Source: Shewanella gelidimarina (GTDB taxonomy: Bacteria > Pseudomonadota > Gammaproteobacteria > Enterobacterales > Shewanellaceae). Taken from it: DNA of 64,000 nt. Location: assembly GCF_023283945.1 (NCBI RefSeq), contig NZ_JAKIKW010000021.1:1-64000 (forward strand), in the 5' to 3' direction. The notes beneath the pieces were generated by a model, which saw only the letters and a program-made list of their open reading frames with translations, was not told the DNA's origin and ran no database searches. This document shows, one piece after another, positions 44,608-55,157 of the stretch; the stretch's first letter is position 1, and every line of letters starts with the position of its first letter. A program made the position numbers and the translations under genes.

Positions 44608-45441
44608 ATGAATAATTCAACCCAGTCACAGCCAGCGGCTATAGCGGCTCATCTATCGAATGTAAGTAGAACGACAGTCATAGAGCTAGAGCACCTTTCA
44701 GTGCGTATTGGTCAAAAACCAGTACTAACCGACATAAACCTCAAGTTAAAAGCCGGTGAAGTCACCGCACTTTTAGGGCCAAATGGGGCCGGTAAATCAA
44801 CCTTGCTAAAAAGTTTATGTCAGGAAATCGAGCTTGAAGCAGGCCGGATTAACATTCACCAGCAACCACTGACGCAATGGGATAGGCAAAATCTAGCAAA
44901 ATCGTTAGCGGTACTGCCACAACACGCCTCACTGACGTTTCCATTTCAAGTTCATCAAGTGGTCGAAATGGGGCTATATCCGTTAACGCTCAGCCAACAA
45001 CAAGGTGAGCAGTTGATTGATTCGCAGTTAGAACAGGTGGCCTTAAGCCACTTAAAATACCGCAGCTACCCGACACTGTCTGGCGGCGAGAAACAGCGAG
45101 TGCAATTAGCCCGGGTATTAACCCAGCTAGCTCAATCGGATAAGCCACCAATATTACTGTTGGATGAACCCACCTCAGCACTGGATTTAGCCCAGCAGCA
45201 CAGGGTATTAAAGCTGGTAAAATCCTTAGCTCATGAACAAAATTACGCCGTCGTAGTGGTACTTCATGACCTTAATCAAGCATCACGCTATGCCGACAGG
45301 TTGGTGATTTTACAACAAGGAGAAGTTGTCAGTGATGGGCCACCACACGAGGCGTTAACCCCTGCAACCATTAGGCAGGTTTGGCAATACGATCCTATTG
45401 TAGTGAATGAGCCTGGACAGCTGACACCACTATTGTTTTAA
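44608..45441 (+). CDS. hutD: haem ABC transporter ATPase HutD
   Basis: 277 aa. Walker [10 protein letters not shown], signature [14 protein letters not shown], Walker [14 protein letters not shown]-loop VLHDLNQ. Two nt after hutC, so coupled. N-terminal extension of about 25 residues before the usual HmuV start is open and could be partly artefactual. Powers haem import. Confidence 0.92.
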   Translation: MNNSTQSQPAAIAAHLSNVSRTTVIELEHLSVRIGQKPVLTDINLKLKAGEVTALLGPNGAGKSTLLKSLCQEIELEAGRINIHQQPLTQWDRQNLAKSLAVLPQHASLTFPFQVHQVVEMGLYPLTLSQQQGEQLIDSQLEQVALSHLKYRSYPTLSGGEKQRVQLARVLTQLAQSDKPPILLLDEPTSALDLAQQHRVLKLVKSLAHEQNYAVVVVLHDLNQASRYADRLVILQQGEVVSDGPPHEALTPATIRQVWQYDPIVVNEPGQLTPLLF

Positions 45442-45514
45442 ACTACGCTTCCTAAAAAGGTTAAAGTCGCTTTATAGCGTCGGTATTTTAAAACCTCTTT
45501 ATAATCCGTATTTA

Positions 45515-45537
45515 AAGTATTGTTATCAACAATACTT
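45515..45537 (+). terminator. hairpin after hutD
   Basis: Ten-bp perfect stem AAGTATTGTT / AACAATACTT with an ATC loop. No T run follows, so it is a weak terminator candidate for the haem operon. Confidence 0.45.
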
Positions 45538-45604
45538 CAGAGTTTGTTCTAGAATCAATATCAGCAACTTATAGGTCTTTATTGATATTGAACTAAATGG
45601 GTGG

Positions 45605-46168
45605 ATGATGACGCTCTATAAATTTAATCGGACAACCAATAACATCAACGCTGAAAAGCTCATGCGGATCAATTATCGCAAAGAGTGCGAATCCGATATC
45701 GACGCCATTGATACGTTGACTCAGCTCGCTTTTGTCAATGTCGAGCATTCAACACATACCGAGCACTTTATTGTTCGCCGCCTAAGAGACGCAAGCGCAT
45801 TAAGCGTGTCTTTGGTTGCAGAAACCAACGGCGAGATTATTGGTCATGTCGCGCTATCGCCAGTAACTATTTCCGACGGCAGCATAAACTGGTATGGTCT
45901 TGGCCCTATTTCGGTCAGGCCTGATTACCAAGATAAAGCCATCGGTTCAAGCTTGATAAGTGAAGCATTGAGCGAACTAAAAAAGCTCGGTGCTGCAGGC
46001 TGCGTATTGCTAGGCCAGCCCAGTTTTTACAGCCGTTTTGGCTTTACGGCAAATACTTCAATCGTACTTGAGGGCGTGCCAGCAGCCTATTTTCTGCAAC
46101 TGACCTTCTCCGATAAAGCGCCTAGCGGCATCGTAAACTACCACAGCGCTTTCTCAGCAACTCGTTAG
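45605..46168 (+). CDS. GNAT family N-acetyltransferase
   Basis: 187 aa. GNAT fold with the acetyl-CoA loop GLGPISVRPDYQDKAIGSSLISEAL (about 100-123) and a C-terminal GQPSFYSRFGF typical of the YhbS-type group. The ATG at 45605 may not be the start: an in-frame Met20 (45662, MRINYRKECE) resembles the usual N-terminus. Acceptor unknown. Not coupled to the haem operon by strand spacing (164 nt). Confidence 0.8.
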   Translation: MMTLYKFNRTTNNINAEKLMRINYRKECESDIDAIDTLTQLAFVNVEHSTHTEHFIVRRLRDASALSVSLVAETNGEIIGHVALSPVTISDGSINWYGLGPISVRPDYQDKAIGSSLISEALSELKKLGAAGCVLLGQPSFYSRFGFTANTSIVLEGVPAAYFLQLTFSDKAPSGIVNYHSAFSATR

Positions 46169-46330
46169 GCCGAGCTTAAAATGATAACAGTAGCCATAGA
46201 TAAGCAAGGCTAGTTTTGAGCTGGTCAAACGCACCGACTCGGCGCGTTTGAGATTTAGCAAACGAGTAATAGATAAAACAGACGGAAGTATATGAAGTAG
46301 CAATAAGGCCAGTCCAGCTGCAGCACCTTG

Positions 46331-47278
46331 TTAACGATTGTTTTTAAAGTGAATGGGTGATTGCCTAGTCTTGTCTACTTGCAGTTTAAATACATCAGGC
46401 CTTGAGTAATGCCCAGCGACATCCAAAGCACGCTTAGAAGTTGAGGCCAAATCAACATCAATATCCAAAATGATATAGCCTTTCTCTTTAGATAATGGCC
46501 CTGACACTATTTCACCGCTAGGCGATACCACAAGCGAACCTCCGGGGTTAATCCATTCTTCATCAGCCGGGTAAATTTCATCTATATTTGGAAAGTCTTT
46601 AGGTAAATCTTTTCGCTCTAAAGCAACACCACAAGATAAAACCCAACACTTACCTTCCCGAGCAATGTGCTGCATAGTGCCAGTCCAAGCATCACCACTG
46701 TCATAGGTTGGTGCAATATATATTTCTATCCCTTGCGAATATAGAGAGTACCTTGCCAGAGGCATATAATTTTCCCAGCATATTAAGCTACCAATTCTAC
46801 CGACTGGAGTATCAATAACATTTAAACCATGCCCATCTCCAAACCCCCATACCATTCGCTCTGGGTTTGTGGGCATGAGTTTTCGATGATGATTGATAAT
46901 TTGACCTTGAGTATCAATGGTGATTACTGAGTTATATATTGTGGATTGGCTATTAGCATTATCTCGTTCGTTAATACCACATACGACTGTAACGCTGTTG
47001 TCTTTGGCTGCTTCGAGCATAGGGTTGAGATCGTCCGAACTTAAATCAATCGCATTTTTAAGTAATCTAACATGTAGCTCTTCACTGATCCCCCAGTCAC
47101 CACCAGGTCTAAGCCGCCATATCCAGGCAGGGTATCCTGCTATGAATGCCTCTGGAAAAACAATCAGTTCAGCCCCTTTGGCGGAGACGGAATTAATGAT
47201 CTCTACAGCTTTTTCTATGGTACGTTTTTTATCAAGAACGTAAGGAGACTCTTGAATAAGTGCGATTTTTTTCATCAT
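46331..47278 (-). CDS. nitrilase (carbon-nitrogen hydrolase)
   Basis: 315 aa. Hydrolyses a nitrile to the acid and ammonia if a true nitrilase. Catalytic triad visible: Glu in VFPEAF (about residue 43), Lys in HHRKLMPTNPERMVWG (about 128), Cys in ICWENYM (about 163). The WGFGDG and PTYD segments match the nitrilase rather than the amidase subgroup. Two adjacent ATGs (47278, 47275). A lone accessory gene between haem genes. Substrate unknown. Confidence 0.85.
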   Translation of the reverse strand: MMKKIALIQESPYVLDKKRTIEKAVEIINSVSAKGAELIVFPEAFIAGYPAWIWRLRPGGDWGISEELHVRLLKNAIDLSSDDLNPMLEAAKDNSVTVVCGINERDNANSQSTIYNSVITIDTQGQIINHHRKLMPTNPERMVWGFGDGHGLNVIDTPVGRIGSLICWENYMPLARYSLYSQGIEIYIAPTYDSGDAWTGTMQHIAREGKCWVLSCGVALERKDLPKDFPNIDEIYPADEEWINPGGSLVVSPSGEIVSGPLSKEKGYIILDIDVDLASTSKRALDVAGHYSRPDVFKLQVDKTRQSPIHFKNNR

Positions 47279-47638
47279 TAACTCCCTTTCGATAAGTCGT
47301 TTAATTAGCGCTCAAAACTTCGAAAAAAGAGTAAGTCCAGAACGTTAGCTGGCAATGATTGTTAAATAACACCGCTGAGAATTGCCATTACAATCATTAA
47401 GTGCACTTAAATAATAGAAGCCTTTAAGTTTCTTTGGTGACTCATCTTAAAAAACAAATTAAGCTAAAAATCATCATCCATGACGATGAAGTACCAGGAT
47501 AGGAAGTCTGAAAAATGAATTTGCCACGCATAAACCAGAACAACATCATTAATGGCACTCTCTTACAGCATCAATTTTTACCTTCATCTATAATACTTTT
47601 CAGCTCAAAGCGTTAGCTTTCTATACCGAGGACATACC
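47279..47638. other. intergenic DNA with interleaved inverted repeats
   Basis: No ORF. AATGATTGT (47354-47362) pairs with ACAATCATT (47390-47398) and the outer GGCAAT (47351-47356) pairs with ATTGCC (47381-47386), so two alternative hairpins are possible upstream of the nitrilase gene. The right half is the promoter region of the RibD/DHFR-like gene. Confidence 0.4.
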
Positions 47639-48172
47639 ATGACCAATATCGTTTTTATCGCCACCAGTCTCGATGGTTTCATTGCAGACAAAGACAATAA
47701 AGTCGATTGGCTCCATGAAACCCCAAACCCTGATAATTCTGATCTCGGTTACAACGCTTTTATCGAGCGAGTAGAGGCGTTAGTCATGGGCCGAAACACC
47801 CTAGAAATCGTTCTCAGCTTCGGTATTGACTGGCCCTATACTAAACCCGTATTTGTGCTCAGCAATACCATGAAGGCGGTACCTGCAGGACTCGAAGATA
47901 AAGTGTTTTTAGTGAAAGGCCCACTGACAGAGATCATGACAAAAATACACGGTCAAGGTTACAACAACCTCTATATTGATGGGGGTTTGACCATACAAAA
48001 CTTCTTAAAAGAAGATTTGATTGATGAGCTGATTATCACCACTATTCCAGTACTCTTGGGCGGCGGGATCCCATTATTTGGCGGGTTGGTCGCACCACTT
48101 AAGTTTAAGCATGTAAAGTCAGAAAGCTTTATTGATTGCTTGGTACAAAATAGCTTTATTAGAGTTCGATAA
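47639..48172 (+). CDS. RibD C-terminal/dihydrofolate reductase-like protein
   Basis: 177 aa DHFR-like fold (NADPH-dependent reductases; RibD_C group). Typical start NIVFIATSLDGFIADKDNKVDWL, the nucleotide-binding GRNTLEIVLSFG and the C-terminal IDELIITTIPVLLGGGIPLFGG. Members of the group are often of unknown substrate, YwjB/YyaP-type. Single gene. Confidence 0.83.
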   Translation: MTNIVFIATSLDGFIADKDNKVDWLHETPNPDNSDLGYNAFIERVEALVMGRNTLEIVLSFGIDWPYTKPVFVLSNTMKAVPAGLEDKVFLVKGPLTEIMTKIHGQGYNNLYIDGGLTIQNFLKEDLIDELIITTIPVLLGGGIPLFGGLVAPLKFKHVKSESFIDCLVQNSFIRVR

Positions 48173-48256
48173 CTTCTACTCGCAAACACAATATCCAAAG
48201 CTTAGATTTACAATGCAAAGCAACAGATATTGATCCATCGCACCACAGCACTATTT

Positions 48257-48275
48257 GATAATGATTATCATTACC
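48257..48275 (+). promoter_or_regulatory. Fur box upstream of hutW
   Basis: GATAATGATTATCATTACC matches GATAATGATAATCATTATC at 17 of 19 positions, 29 nt before the ATG at 48304. A stronger box than the one at hugA/tonB. Confidence 0.85.
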
Positions 48276-48303
48276 TTTGAATTGATTTTACTATTTGAGA
48301 GTA

Positions 48304-49671
48304 ATGATGATCCTAACGCCAACCATGACTGGCATAGCAAGTCCTGAACCATTGCAAAATGCCTTTAAAGTTAAAAGTGCTCCCCATGCCGGTCGCAGTG
48401 GCAGTCGCCCAGTCAACTTAACAACGGCACTTTGGCATCAATGGTGGCAACAACCCAGCAAAAGTGACCAGCGGGCACTGTATATCCATATTCCCTTTTG
48501 CCGTAAGCGCTGTAGCTTCTGTAATTTCTTTGAAAATGGCACTAATCCTGAGCGAATTAGCCGCTATGTTAGCCGCCTATGCGAACAATTAAGGATTGCT
48601 GCAGACACGCCTTTCGCCCAAAGTCAGCCATTTGATACCGTCTATGTTGGCGGCGGTACGCCTACCGATATGCAGGCCGATGAGATCGCGATGTTAGGCG
48701 CAGCGATAAGCAAATTCCCATTGATAAAGAATGCCGAAGTGTCGCTCGAAGGCCGTCTCAATGGCTTTGATGATGACAAATGGCACAGTGCGTTAGATAA
48801 CGGATTTAACCGCTTCTCGTTTGGAGTGCAAAGCTTCGATACTCATGTACGCCAAGCCGCCGGACGCTTTGATGATAAAGACACCTTACTCAGCCGCCTT
48901 AATGAGTTGAGCCAACATCCGAGCGCCAGTATCGTCATCGATCTTATTTTTGGCCTACCCGGTCAGACCTTAGATATTTGGCAACAAGATCTGCAAGCCG
49001 TTATCGACAGTGGTGTACATGGGGTCGATCTCTATCAATTGATAGGCCTCGGCGGCACGCGCATCGACCGGGCTAGCGAGAAAGGCAAAATACTTGGCAC
49101 CGACGAAAGTGAATTTCAGGCCGATAGCCAAACGCGGGCACAGATGTACGCCTATGGCGCCAACTTACTCGAATCAAACCAGTGGCAACGGTTATCCAGC
49201 TGCCACTGGCGCCGCGACAATCGTGAACGCAGCCTCTATAACTCACTTGCCAAAAGCGGTATCGAAATACTGCCGTTTGGCGCTGGTGCTGGCGGCAGTA
49301 TCCATGGCCATGGGGTAATGAATGCCCGCAGCTTAACCGACTGGCACCAAGCCCATTCACAACCCACTGACGTTATAGATGGGGCAACCCCCACTAAAGT
49401 GCCCGGAATGGCACTAAGCCCTAATCCATCGGCGGAACTCGATGCGATTTTTAAACGCGGCCTAGACGGCGGAACACTGCAATTTTCACAACTAGAGGCC
49501 AGCTTACTTCAGCAGTTACAGCCACTCTTTCATGCATGGCAAACCAATGGTCTGGCGCAGCTTAATAACCACGCCCTTACTTTGACCTTGGCTGGGCGCT
49601 TTTGGAACGTGAATATGCAAACGGGTTTGTTTGAATTTTTGGCTGAAAATAAGTCAGTAAATGATAAATGA
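48304..49671 (+). CDS. hutW: HutW/ChuW-type radical SAM haem-utilisation protein
   Basis: 455 aa from the ATG at 48304 (TTG at 48295 also in frame). Radical SAM Cys cluster C66-x3-C70-x2-C73 (FCRKRCSFC), then YVGGGTPTDMQADE and LIFGLPGQTLDIWQQDL of the HemN-like group. ChuW/HutW opens haem anaerobically by methyl transfer, releasing iron. It is separated from hutX and hugZ, with which it is usually clustered, but keeps a Fur box. Confidence 0.88.
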   Translation: MMILTPTMTGIASPEPLQNAFKVKSAPHAGRSGSRPVNLTTALWHQWWQQPSKSDQRALYIHIPFCRKRCSFCNFFENGTNPERISRYVSRLCEQLRIAADTPFAQSQPFDTVYVGGGTPTDMQADEIAMLGAAISKFPLIKNAEVSLEGRLNGFDDDKWHSALDNGFNRFSFGVQSFDTHVRQAAGRFDDKDTLLSRLNELSQHPSASIVIDLIFGLPGQTLDIWQQDLQAVIDSGVHGVDLYQLIGLGGTRIDRASEKGKILGTDESEFQADSQTRAQMYAYGANLLESNQWQRLSSCHWRRDNRERSLYNSLAKSGIEILPFGAGAGGSIHGHGVMNARSLTDWHQAHSQPTDVIDGATPTKVPGMALSPNPSAELDAIFKRGLDGGTLQFSQLEASLLQQLQPLFHAWQTNGLAQLNNHALTLTLAGRFWNVNMQTGLFEFLAENKSVNDK

Positions 49672-49716
49672 GCTCATGTTATAGTGAGCTTATTCTTAGC
49701 TAAGCATTCATAAAAT

Positions 49717-50046
49717 ATGGCACAGCCAATCTCAGACGAAACTAAAAACGAAGCCGTAAAAGTGGCAAAATCAATTCAAAAACCAGGGCAAACTAAAGAG
49801 CAAACGAAGCTCATTGCGCTAGGGATTGAAAAAGGCATTGCGGAGTATAAAAAGCAGCAAAAAGGCAAAGCACGCATTCGCGACAAACAGAAAAAACAGC
49901 AAGTGCGTGCTAAAGCCCGTACCACTGAAAACGAACATGATCTCGAGGATAATATAGAAGATCGCGCTGCTAGTCCTTATCTACCCTGGGGATTATTAAC
50001 CCTCAGCTGGATTGGCTTTATCAGCTATATCGTCATCAGCAAGTAG
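49717..50046 (+). CDS. DUF2956 family protein
   Basis: 109 aa. Basic, Lys/Gln-rich N-terminal part (about 20-70) followed by one C-terminal TM helix (about 88-106), the layout of DUF2956 proteins of Shewanella and Vibrio. Function unknown. Between hutW and the tor operon. Confidence 0.83.
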   Translation: MAQPISDETKNEAVKVAKSIQKPGQTKEQTKLIALGIEKGIAEYKKQQKGKARIRDKQKKQQVRAKARTTENEHDLEDNIEDRAASPYLPWGLLTLSWIGFISYIVISK

Positions 50047-50355
50047 TCCACAATACTGTCGATTAATCATCACCGTTTAGCCGCGCACTTTTCAGCGCGG
50101 CGCTATTATTGAGCCATCATCCTGTTTTATACCCATCCTCGACATTCACGCCTAAAAACCGGATTTACACCAACCGACACAAACAGGTAAGCACCTGATA
50201 TTAAGCAACAAAAACCCAAAACGATACTACGCCGCAATTCTATTCATATTTTGTCATAACTTGTCTTAACTTGTTCATTGTTACCCACATCGCTGTTCAT
50301 AACCTCTCCCTATAATGGCCTCATCAAAGAAAGGGTTAGCTGGAGCTAAACGGTC
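50047..50355 (+). promoter_or_regulatory. torECAD promoter region with TorR-type boxes
   Basis: Boxes resembling the TorR consensus CTGTTCATAT: CTATTCATAT (50240-50249), TTGTCATAAC (50251-50260), TTGTCTTAAC (50261-50270), TTGTTCATTG (50271-50280) and CTGTTCATAA (50293-50302). Three of them abut at exact 10-bp steps, and the last is next to a perfect -10 TATAAT (50311-50316) with no recognisable -35. This fits a strictly activator-dependent promoter. Left part (50047-50230) holds nothing else recognised. Confidence 0.75.
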
Positions 50356-50526
50356 ATGACGAATCAACATCCCCAAAAAAAGCACACGAGTAACAAGAAG
50401 GATGAGCTTAAAGCCTTATGTTTTATCATCTTTATTCTATTCCCTGCGTTAAGTATCACTTTTGTTAGCATTTACGGCTTCATCATTTGGATGATCCAAG
50501 CATTTGGTGGCGTTGTCGCTCACTAA
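50356..50526 (+). CDS. torE: TorE, small membrane protein (NapE/TorE family)
   Basis: 56 aa, ATG at 50356. Lys-rich N-terminus followed by a single TM helix (FIIFILFPALSITFVSIYGF region) and ending IIWMIQAFGGVVAH, the form of NapE/TorE proteins. First gene of torECAD. Role of TorE in TMAO respiration is not established. Too short for length-based gene callers. Confidence 0.85.
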   Translation: MTNQHPQKKHTSNKKDELKALCFIIFILFPALSITFVSIYGFIIWMIQAFGGVVAH

Positions 50527-50567
50527 TCCCCTTTTACACTTTTTAAACTTATTACGAGGATGCGATT

Positions 50568-51746
50568 ATGAGATGGTTGCTTAACATCTGGCGCACATTA
50601 AACAAACCGACACAATACCTCACACTGGGCTCAGTCAGTGTTTCAGCCTTTATTATGGGCATTATCTTTTGGGGTGGTTTTAACACTGCACTTCAAGCAA
50701 CAAATACTGAAGAGTTTTGTATTAGCTGCCACAGCATGGAAAGCATGCCTTATAAAGAGCTGCAAGAGACAGTGCATTGGTCAAATCATTCCGGCGTTCG
50801 CGCAACCTGCCCTGATTGCCACGTACCACATGATTGGAGCCGTAAAATTGGCCGTAAAATTGAAGCCTCTCACGATATGTGGGGCTGGTTACTACAAACC
50901 GTCAATACACCTGAAAAGTTCGAAGACAAACGTCTAGAGATGGCCAGCCGTGAGTGGAAACGATTCGACCGTGATAACTCTCTCGCGTGTAAAAACTGCC
51001 ACAACTACGACTCAATGAAATGGGACAGCATGTCTAAGCTAGCGCAAAAGCAGATGAAACGCGCAGCTAAACTCGACCAGAGCTGTGTTGATTGTCATAA
51101 AGGTATCGCCCACAAGCTACCCGATATGGGCACCGCTCGAGCACCAGAATTGATTGCAGAAGTCGGTTCAGGCGTTAACGGCTTAGAGGTTGACCAAACC
51201 TATTTCTCAGCACTGACTAAACCTGTTTATTTCAACGAAAAAACCGATGTTGAAGCGGGCACATTAAACATCGCCACTAAAGTGAAAGTGTTAGCACTTA
51301 AAGGCAACCGCGCCAAGATTGGTATTAGCGGCTGGAGAAAGAAAATTGGTGCAGGTCGCGTTATCTACTACGATTTCGGCTTAAATATTCTATCGGCTCA
51401 ACTAACCAAAGACGCTGCACTTGAAGAGGGTGTCATCAGCACCTTTGAAGAGAAAGAAGACCCAATGACAGGCCTTAAATGGCAACGTGTAGAAACCGTT
51501 ATCTGGACAGATACCGACTACCTACTCAACGACTTACAGCCACTTTGGGATTATGCGCGTAGCACATATAGCACCAGCTGTAGCGTATGCCATACCCAAC
51601 CGGACGAGAGTCACTTTGACGCCAACACATGGCCAGGTATGTTCCAAGGCATGATCGCCTTCGTCAACATGGACCAAGATACTCAAGCTTTAGTGCAAAA
51701 GTACTTACAAGAGCATTCATCAACTTTCAATAAGTCGGCTCACTAA
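50568..51746 (+). CDS. torC: pentahaem cytochrome TorC
   Basis: 392 aa membrane-anchored c-type cytochrome of the NapC/NirT group. N-terminal TM (about 18-38), tetrahaem domain with CISCH 51, CPDCH 81, CKNCH 141 and CVDCH 173, and a C-terminal extra-haem domain with CSVCH 338 that feeds the reductase. Carries electrons from menaquinol to TorA. 41 nt after torE. Confidence 0.93.
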   Translation: MRWLLNIWRTLNKPTQYLTLGSVSVSAFIMGIIFWGGFNTALQATNTEEFCISCHSMESMPYKELQETVHWSNHSGVRATCPDCHVPHDWSRKIGRKIEASHDMWGWLLQTVNTPEKFEDKRLEMASREWKRFDRDNSLACKNCHNYDSMKWDSMSKLAQKQMKRAAKLDQSCVDCHKGIAHKLPDMGTARAPELIAEVGSGVNGLEVDQTYFSALTKPVYFNEKTDVEAGTLNIATKVKVLALKGNRAKIGISGWRKKIGAGRVIYYDFGLNILSAQLTKDAALEEGVISTFEEKEDPMTGLKWQRVETVIWTDTDYLLNDLQPLWDYARSTYSTSCSVCHTQPDESHFDANTWPGMFQGMIAFVNMDQDTQALVQKYLQEHSSTFNKSAH

Positions 51747-51760
51747 TAGGACATCACATT

Positions 51761-54253
51761 ATGAAAAGAAGAGACTTTTTAAAAGGCTTAGTCGGCACAT
51801 CTTATGTTGTACTTAGCGGGTCGTCAGTCCTTGCGCCATTGAATGCGTTAGCCGCCTCAGCAGCCAAAACTAACGAAGGTTGGCTCACCACAGGATCGCA
51901 CTTTGGTGCTTTCAAAATGAAGCGCAAAAATGGCGTGATAGATCAAGTCATTCCATTTGAAAGAGACAAGTATCCAACTGACATGATTAACGGTGTCAAA
52001 GGCTTAGTCTACAACCCGTCACGTGTTCGCTATCCAATGGTGCGCTTAGACTTTTTACTCAAGGGTCATAAGAGCGACACCACCCAACGGGGCGACTTCC
52101 GCTTTGTGCGAGTGACTTGGGATAAAGCCCTGTCTTTGTTTAAAGATTCGCTTGATGAAGTACAAACAAAATATGGTCCGTCAGGACTACACGCTGGCCA
52201 AACGGGCTGGCGCGCTACTGGTCAGTTGCACTCAAGCACGAGCCATATGCAACGCGCTGTTGGCATGCACGGTAACTTCGTTAAAAAAGTCGGTGACTAC
52301 TCAACGGGTGCAGGCCAAACCATTTTGCCTTACATCTTAGGTTCTACCGAAGTGTATGCCCAAGGCACTTCATGGCCGCTTATTCTTGAACATTCTAAGA
52401 CCATTATTTTATGGTCAAACGATCCGTACAAGAACTTACAAGTGGGCTGGAACGCTGAAACTCATGAGTCATACGCTTACCTTGCGCAGCTAAAAGAGAA
52501 AGTGGCTAAGGGTGAAATACGCGTTATCAGTATCGATCCTGTGGTCACCAAGACGCAGCAGTATTTAGGCTGTGAGCAGCTTTACGTTAACCCGCAAACT
52601 GACGTGGCATTGATGCTCGGCATCGCCCACGAAATGGTCGCTAAAAACCTGCATTACACTCAGTTTATTGAAGGTTACAGCTTAGGTTTCGATAAATTCC
52701 TGCCTTATCTCCAAGGCGAAACAGACGGTGTTGAGAAGACACCTGAATGGGCTGCTGAGATCACTGGCGTATCGGCTGAGATCATCCGCGATCTCGCAAA
52801 AGTCATGACCAAAGGTCGTACTCAAATGCTCATGGGCTGGTGTATTCAACGTCAGCAGCACGGCGAACAACCTTATTGGATGGCGGCCGTACTTGCCACT
52901 ATGACAGGCCAAATTGGTCTGCCTGGCGGCGGGATAAGCTACGGTCATCACTACTCAAGCATTGGTGTTCCATCATCGGGTGCCGCGGCGCCGGGCGCGT
53001 TCCCACGCAATTTAGATGAAGACCAAAAGCCGCTGTTTGATAACAACGACTTTAAAGGCACCAGCAGCACTATTCCGGTCGCGCGTTGGATTGATGCGAT
53101 TCTTGAGCCGGGTAAAACCATTGATTCAAACGGTTCAAAAGTCACCTTCCCAGATATCAAGATGATGGTTTTTTCCGGCAATAACCCTTGGAACCATCAC
53201 CAAGATCGTAACCGCATGAAGCAAGCGTTCCAAAAGCTTGAGTGTGTGGTCACCATCGATATGAACTGGACTGCGACCTGTCGCTTCTCAGATATCGTAT
53301 TGCCAGCGTGTACCACTTTTGAGCGTAACGACATCGATGTATACGGCAGTTATGCTAACCGCGGTGTACTGGCGATGCAGAAGATGGTTGAACCGCTGTT
53401 TGATAGCTTGTCAGATTTCGAGATTTTTACCCGCTTCGCGCGTCTAATGGGTAAAGAGAAAGAGTACACTCGCGGCATGACTGAGCGTGACTGGCTCAAT
53501 AAGCTCTACACCGATTGTAAGAATGCCAACGCGGGCAAGTTTGAAATGCCTGAATTCGATGAATTCTGGAAAGAGGGTTATGTTCATTTTGGTGAAGGGA
53601 AACCTTGGACTCGCCACGCGGCATTTAGAGAAGATCCTGAGATCAATCCATTGGGAACGCCTTCTGGCTTAATTGAGATATACAGCCGTAAAATAGCTCA
53701 GTACCAGTACGATGACTGTCCAGGTCACCCGACTTGGATGGAAAAATCAGAACGTAGCCATGGCGGTCCAGGTTCAGACAAGTTCCCCGTCTGGATGCAA
53801 TCTTGTCACCCCGATAAGCGTTTGCATTCACAGATGTGTGAATCAGAAGAGTTCCGTGGCACTTACACCGTCAAAGACCGTGAGCCCGTCTACCTCAACC
53901 CTGAAGATGCTAAAGCGCGTGGCATTAACGCCGGTGATGTGGTGCGGGTGTTTAACGGCCGTGGTCAGTTACTTGCTGGCGCAGTGGTATCTGATAACTT
54001 CCCTAAAGGCGTTATCCGTATCCATGAAGGCGCTTGGTATGGTCCTGTCGGTGAAGACGGTAGCAAAGAGGGCGGTGCAGAAATCGGTGCACTATGCAGC
54101 TATGGCGACCCGAATACGCTAACGCAAGACATTGGTACTTCAAAGCTTGCTCAAGCTTGCTCGGCTTACACTTGTTTAGTTGAATTTGAGAAGTATAAAG
54201 GTAAAGTACCTGCTGTAAGTTCATTTAGCGGACCCGTTGAGATAACACTATGA
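51761..54253 (+). CDS. torA: TMAO reductase TorA (molybdopterin enzyme)
   Basis: 830 aa periplasmic bis-MGD molybdoenzyme reducing trimethylamine N-oxide. Tat signal [14 protein letters not shown]. Conserved molybdopterin-oxidoreductase blocks, e.g. the [17 protein letters not shown] segment (about 173-189) where Ser is the likely Mo ligand, and [17 protein letters not shown]-terminal molydopterin-dinucleotide binding domain ([19 protein letters not shown]). Follows torC by 14 nt and overlaps torD (ATGA). Confidence 0.94.
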   Translation: MKRRDFLKGLVGTSYVVLSGSSVLAPLNALAASAAKTNEGWLTTGSHFGAFKMKRKNGVIDQVIPFERDKYPTDMINGVKGLVYNPSRVRYPMVRLDFLLKGHKSDTTQRGDFRFVRVTWDKALSLFKDSLDEVQTKYGPSGLHAGQTGWRATGQLHSSTSHMQRAVGMHGNFVKKVGDYSTGAGQTILPYILGSTEVYAQGTSWPLILEHSKTIILWSNDPYKNLQVGWNAETHESYAYLAQLKEKVAKGEIRVISIDPVVTKTQQYLGCEQLYVNPQTDVALMLGIAHEMVAKNLHYTQFIEGYSLGFDKFLPYLQGETDGVEKTPEWAAEITGVSAEIIRDLAKVMTKGRTQMLMGWCIQRQQHGEQPYWMAAVLATMTGQIGLPGGGISYGHHYSSIGVPSSGAAAPGAFPRNLDEDQKPLFDNNDFKGTSSTIPVARWIDAILEPGKTIDSNGSKVTFPDIKMMVFSGNNPWNHHQDRNRMKQAFQKLECVVTIDMNWTATCRFSDIVLPACTTFERNDIDVYGSYANRGVLAMQKMVEPLFDSLSDFEIFTRFARLMGKEKEYTRGMTERDWLNKLYTDCKNANAGKFEMPEFDEFWKEGYVHFGEGKPWTRHAAFREDPEINPLGTPSGLIEIYSRKIAQYQYDDCPGHPTWMEKSERSHGGPGSDKFPVWMQSCHPDKRLHSQMCESEEFRGTYTVKDREPVYLNPEDAKARGINAGDVVRVFNGRGQLLAGAVVSDNFPKGVIRIHEGAWYGPVGEDGSKEGGAEIGALCSYGDPNTLTQDIGTSKLAQACSAYTCLVEFEKYKGKVPAVSSFSGPVEITL

Positions 54254-54903
54254 GCGCAGCAACAACTAACCCCGTAAATCAAGTCAGAAGCACGATTTAT
54301 CAGCTACTTTCATCATTGTTTGCGAAAGAGGTAGATCATAAAACATTGCATGAATTGACCTGTACTCAAGCACAAGAATTTTGGTCTCAACTTGCTAATG
54401 AGCCCGATTTTAAAGCAGATGTTGATGTGCTGGTAGCAGAGCTAGCAAAGCTTAATAGCGACAAAGCGCTGCTCGAGCTTGCGGCTGATTATTGTGGTTT
54501 GTTTTTAGTCGGCACCAAACACAGTGCCTCGCCATACGCTAGCCTCTATTTAAATAAAAGCTCGAGTGATAAAGCTGCCACAAAAGGCAATGAGCCATTA
54601 CTGTTTGGTCAGCAGCACCAGCAGATGACGCAGTTTTTAAAACAGAGTCAGTTGCAGGTGCAAAGCGAGTTCCCTGAGCCCGCAGATCATCTCGCGGTGA
54701 TATTGGCCTATGTAGCACATATCAGCATGCATAGCAGTCACCAAGAGCAACTGCTGTTTATCCGCGATTATCTTGCAAACTGGTTACCAAAGCTTGTCGC
54801 TAAAGTCGCCAAGGTCGATACCGGCAAGTTCTATATTGCGTTAGCGCAGCTCACATTAGCTTGGGTGGAGTCAGATATTGAATGGCTTGCAAGCGAAAGC
54901 TAA
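54250..54903 (+). CDS. torD: TorA-specific chaperone TorD
   Basis: 217 aa, all-helical TorD/DmsD family. Binds the Tat signal and apo-TorA before molybdenum cofactor insertion. Motif [20 protein letters not shown] (about 139-158) is the conserved family core. ATG overlaps the torA stop, so the four genes are a coupled operon ended by the terminator at 54941-54979. Confidence 0.92.
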   Translation: MSAATTNPVNQVRSTIYQLLSSLFAKEVDHKTLHELTCTQAQEFWSQLANEPDFKADVDVLVAELAKLNSDKALLELAADYCGLFLVGTKHSASPYASLYLNKSSSDKAATKGNEPLLFGQQHQQMTQFLKQSQLQVQSEFPEPADHLAVILAYVAHISMHSSHQEQLLFIRDYLANWLPKLVAKVAKVDTGKFYIALAQLTLAWVESDIEWLASES

Positions 54904-54940
54904 TACAGACTGAACCACTGGCACTCTGAAAGACAACCGT

Positions 54941-54979
54941 AAAAAAGCCGATAATGATTATGTCATTATCGGCTTTTTT
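54941..54979 (+). terminator. torECAD terminator
   Basis: Seventeen-bp stem AAAAAAGCCGATAATGA / TCATTATCGGCTTTTTT with a 5-nt loop. Confidence 0.9.
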
Positions 54980-55157
54980 GTATCATGAATGTGAGACAAC
55001 ACACTTGTTGTAAACACATTACATTTGTAGACTCAATGAGTTAATATCAACCAATATAAGATGTTATATACACGGCTTATCAATAAGAATAAAAAGAGCA
55101 CTTTACTGCTTTACTCTCTTTAACGAGAGTGCGATACCACAACGGAGATTTTCTATC

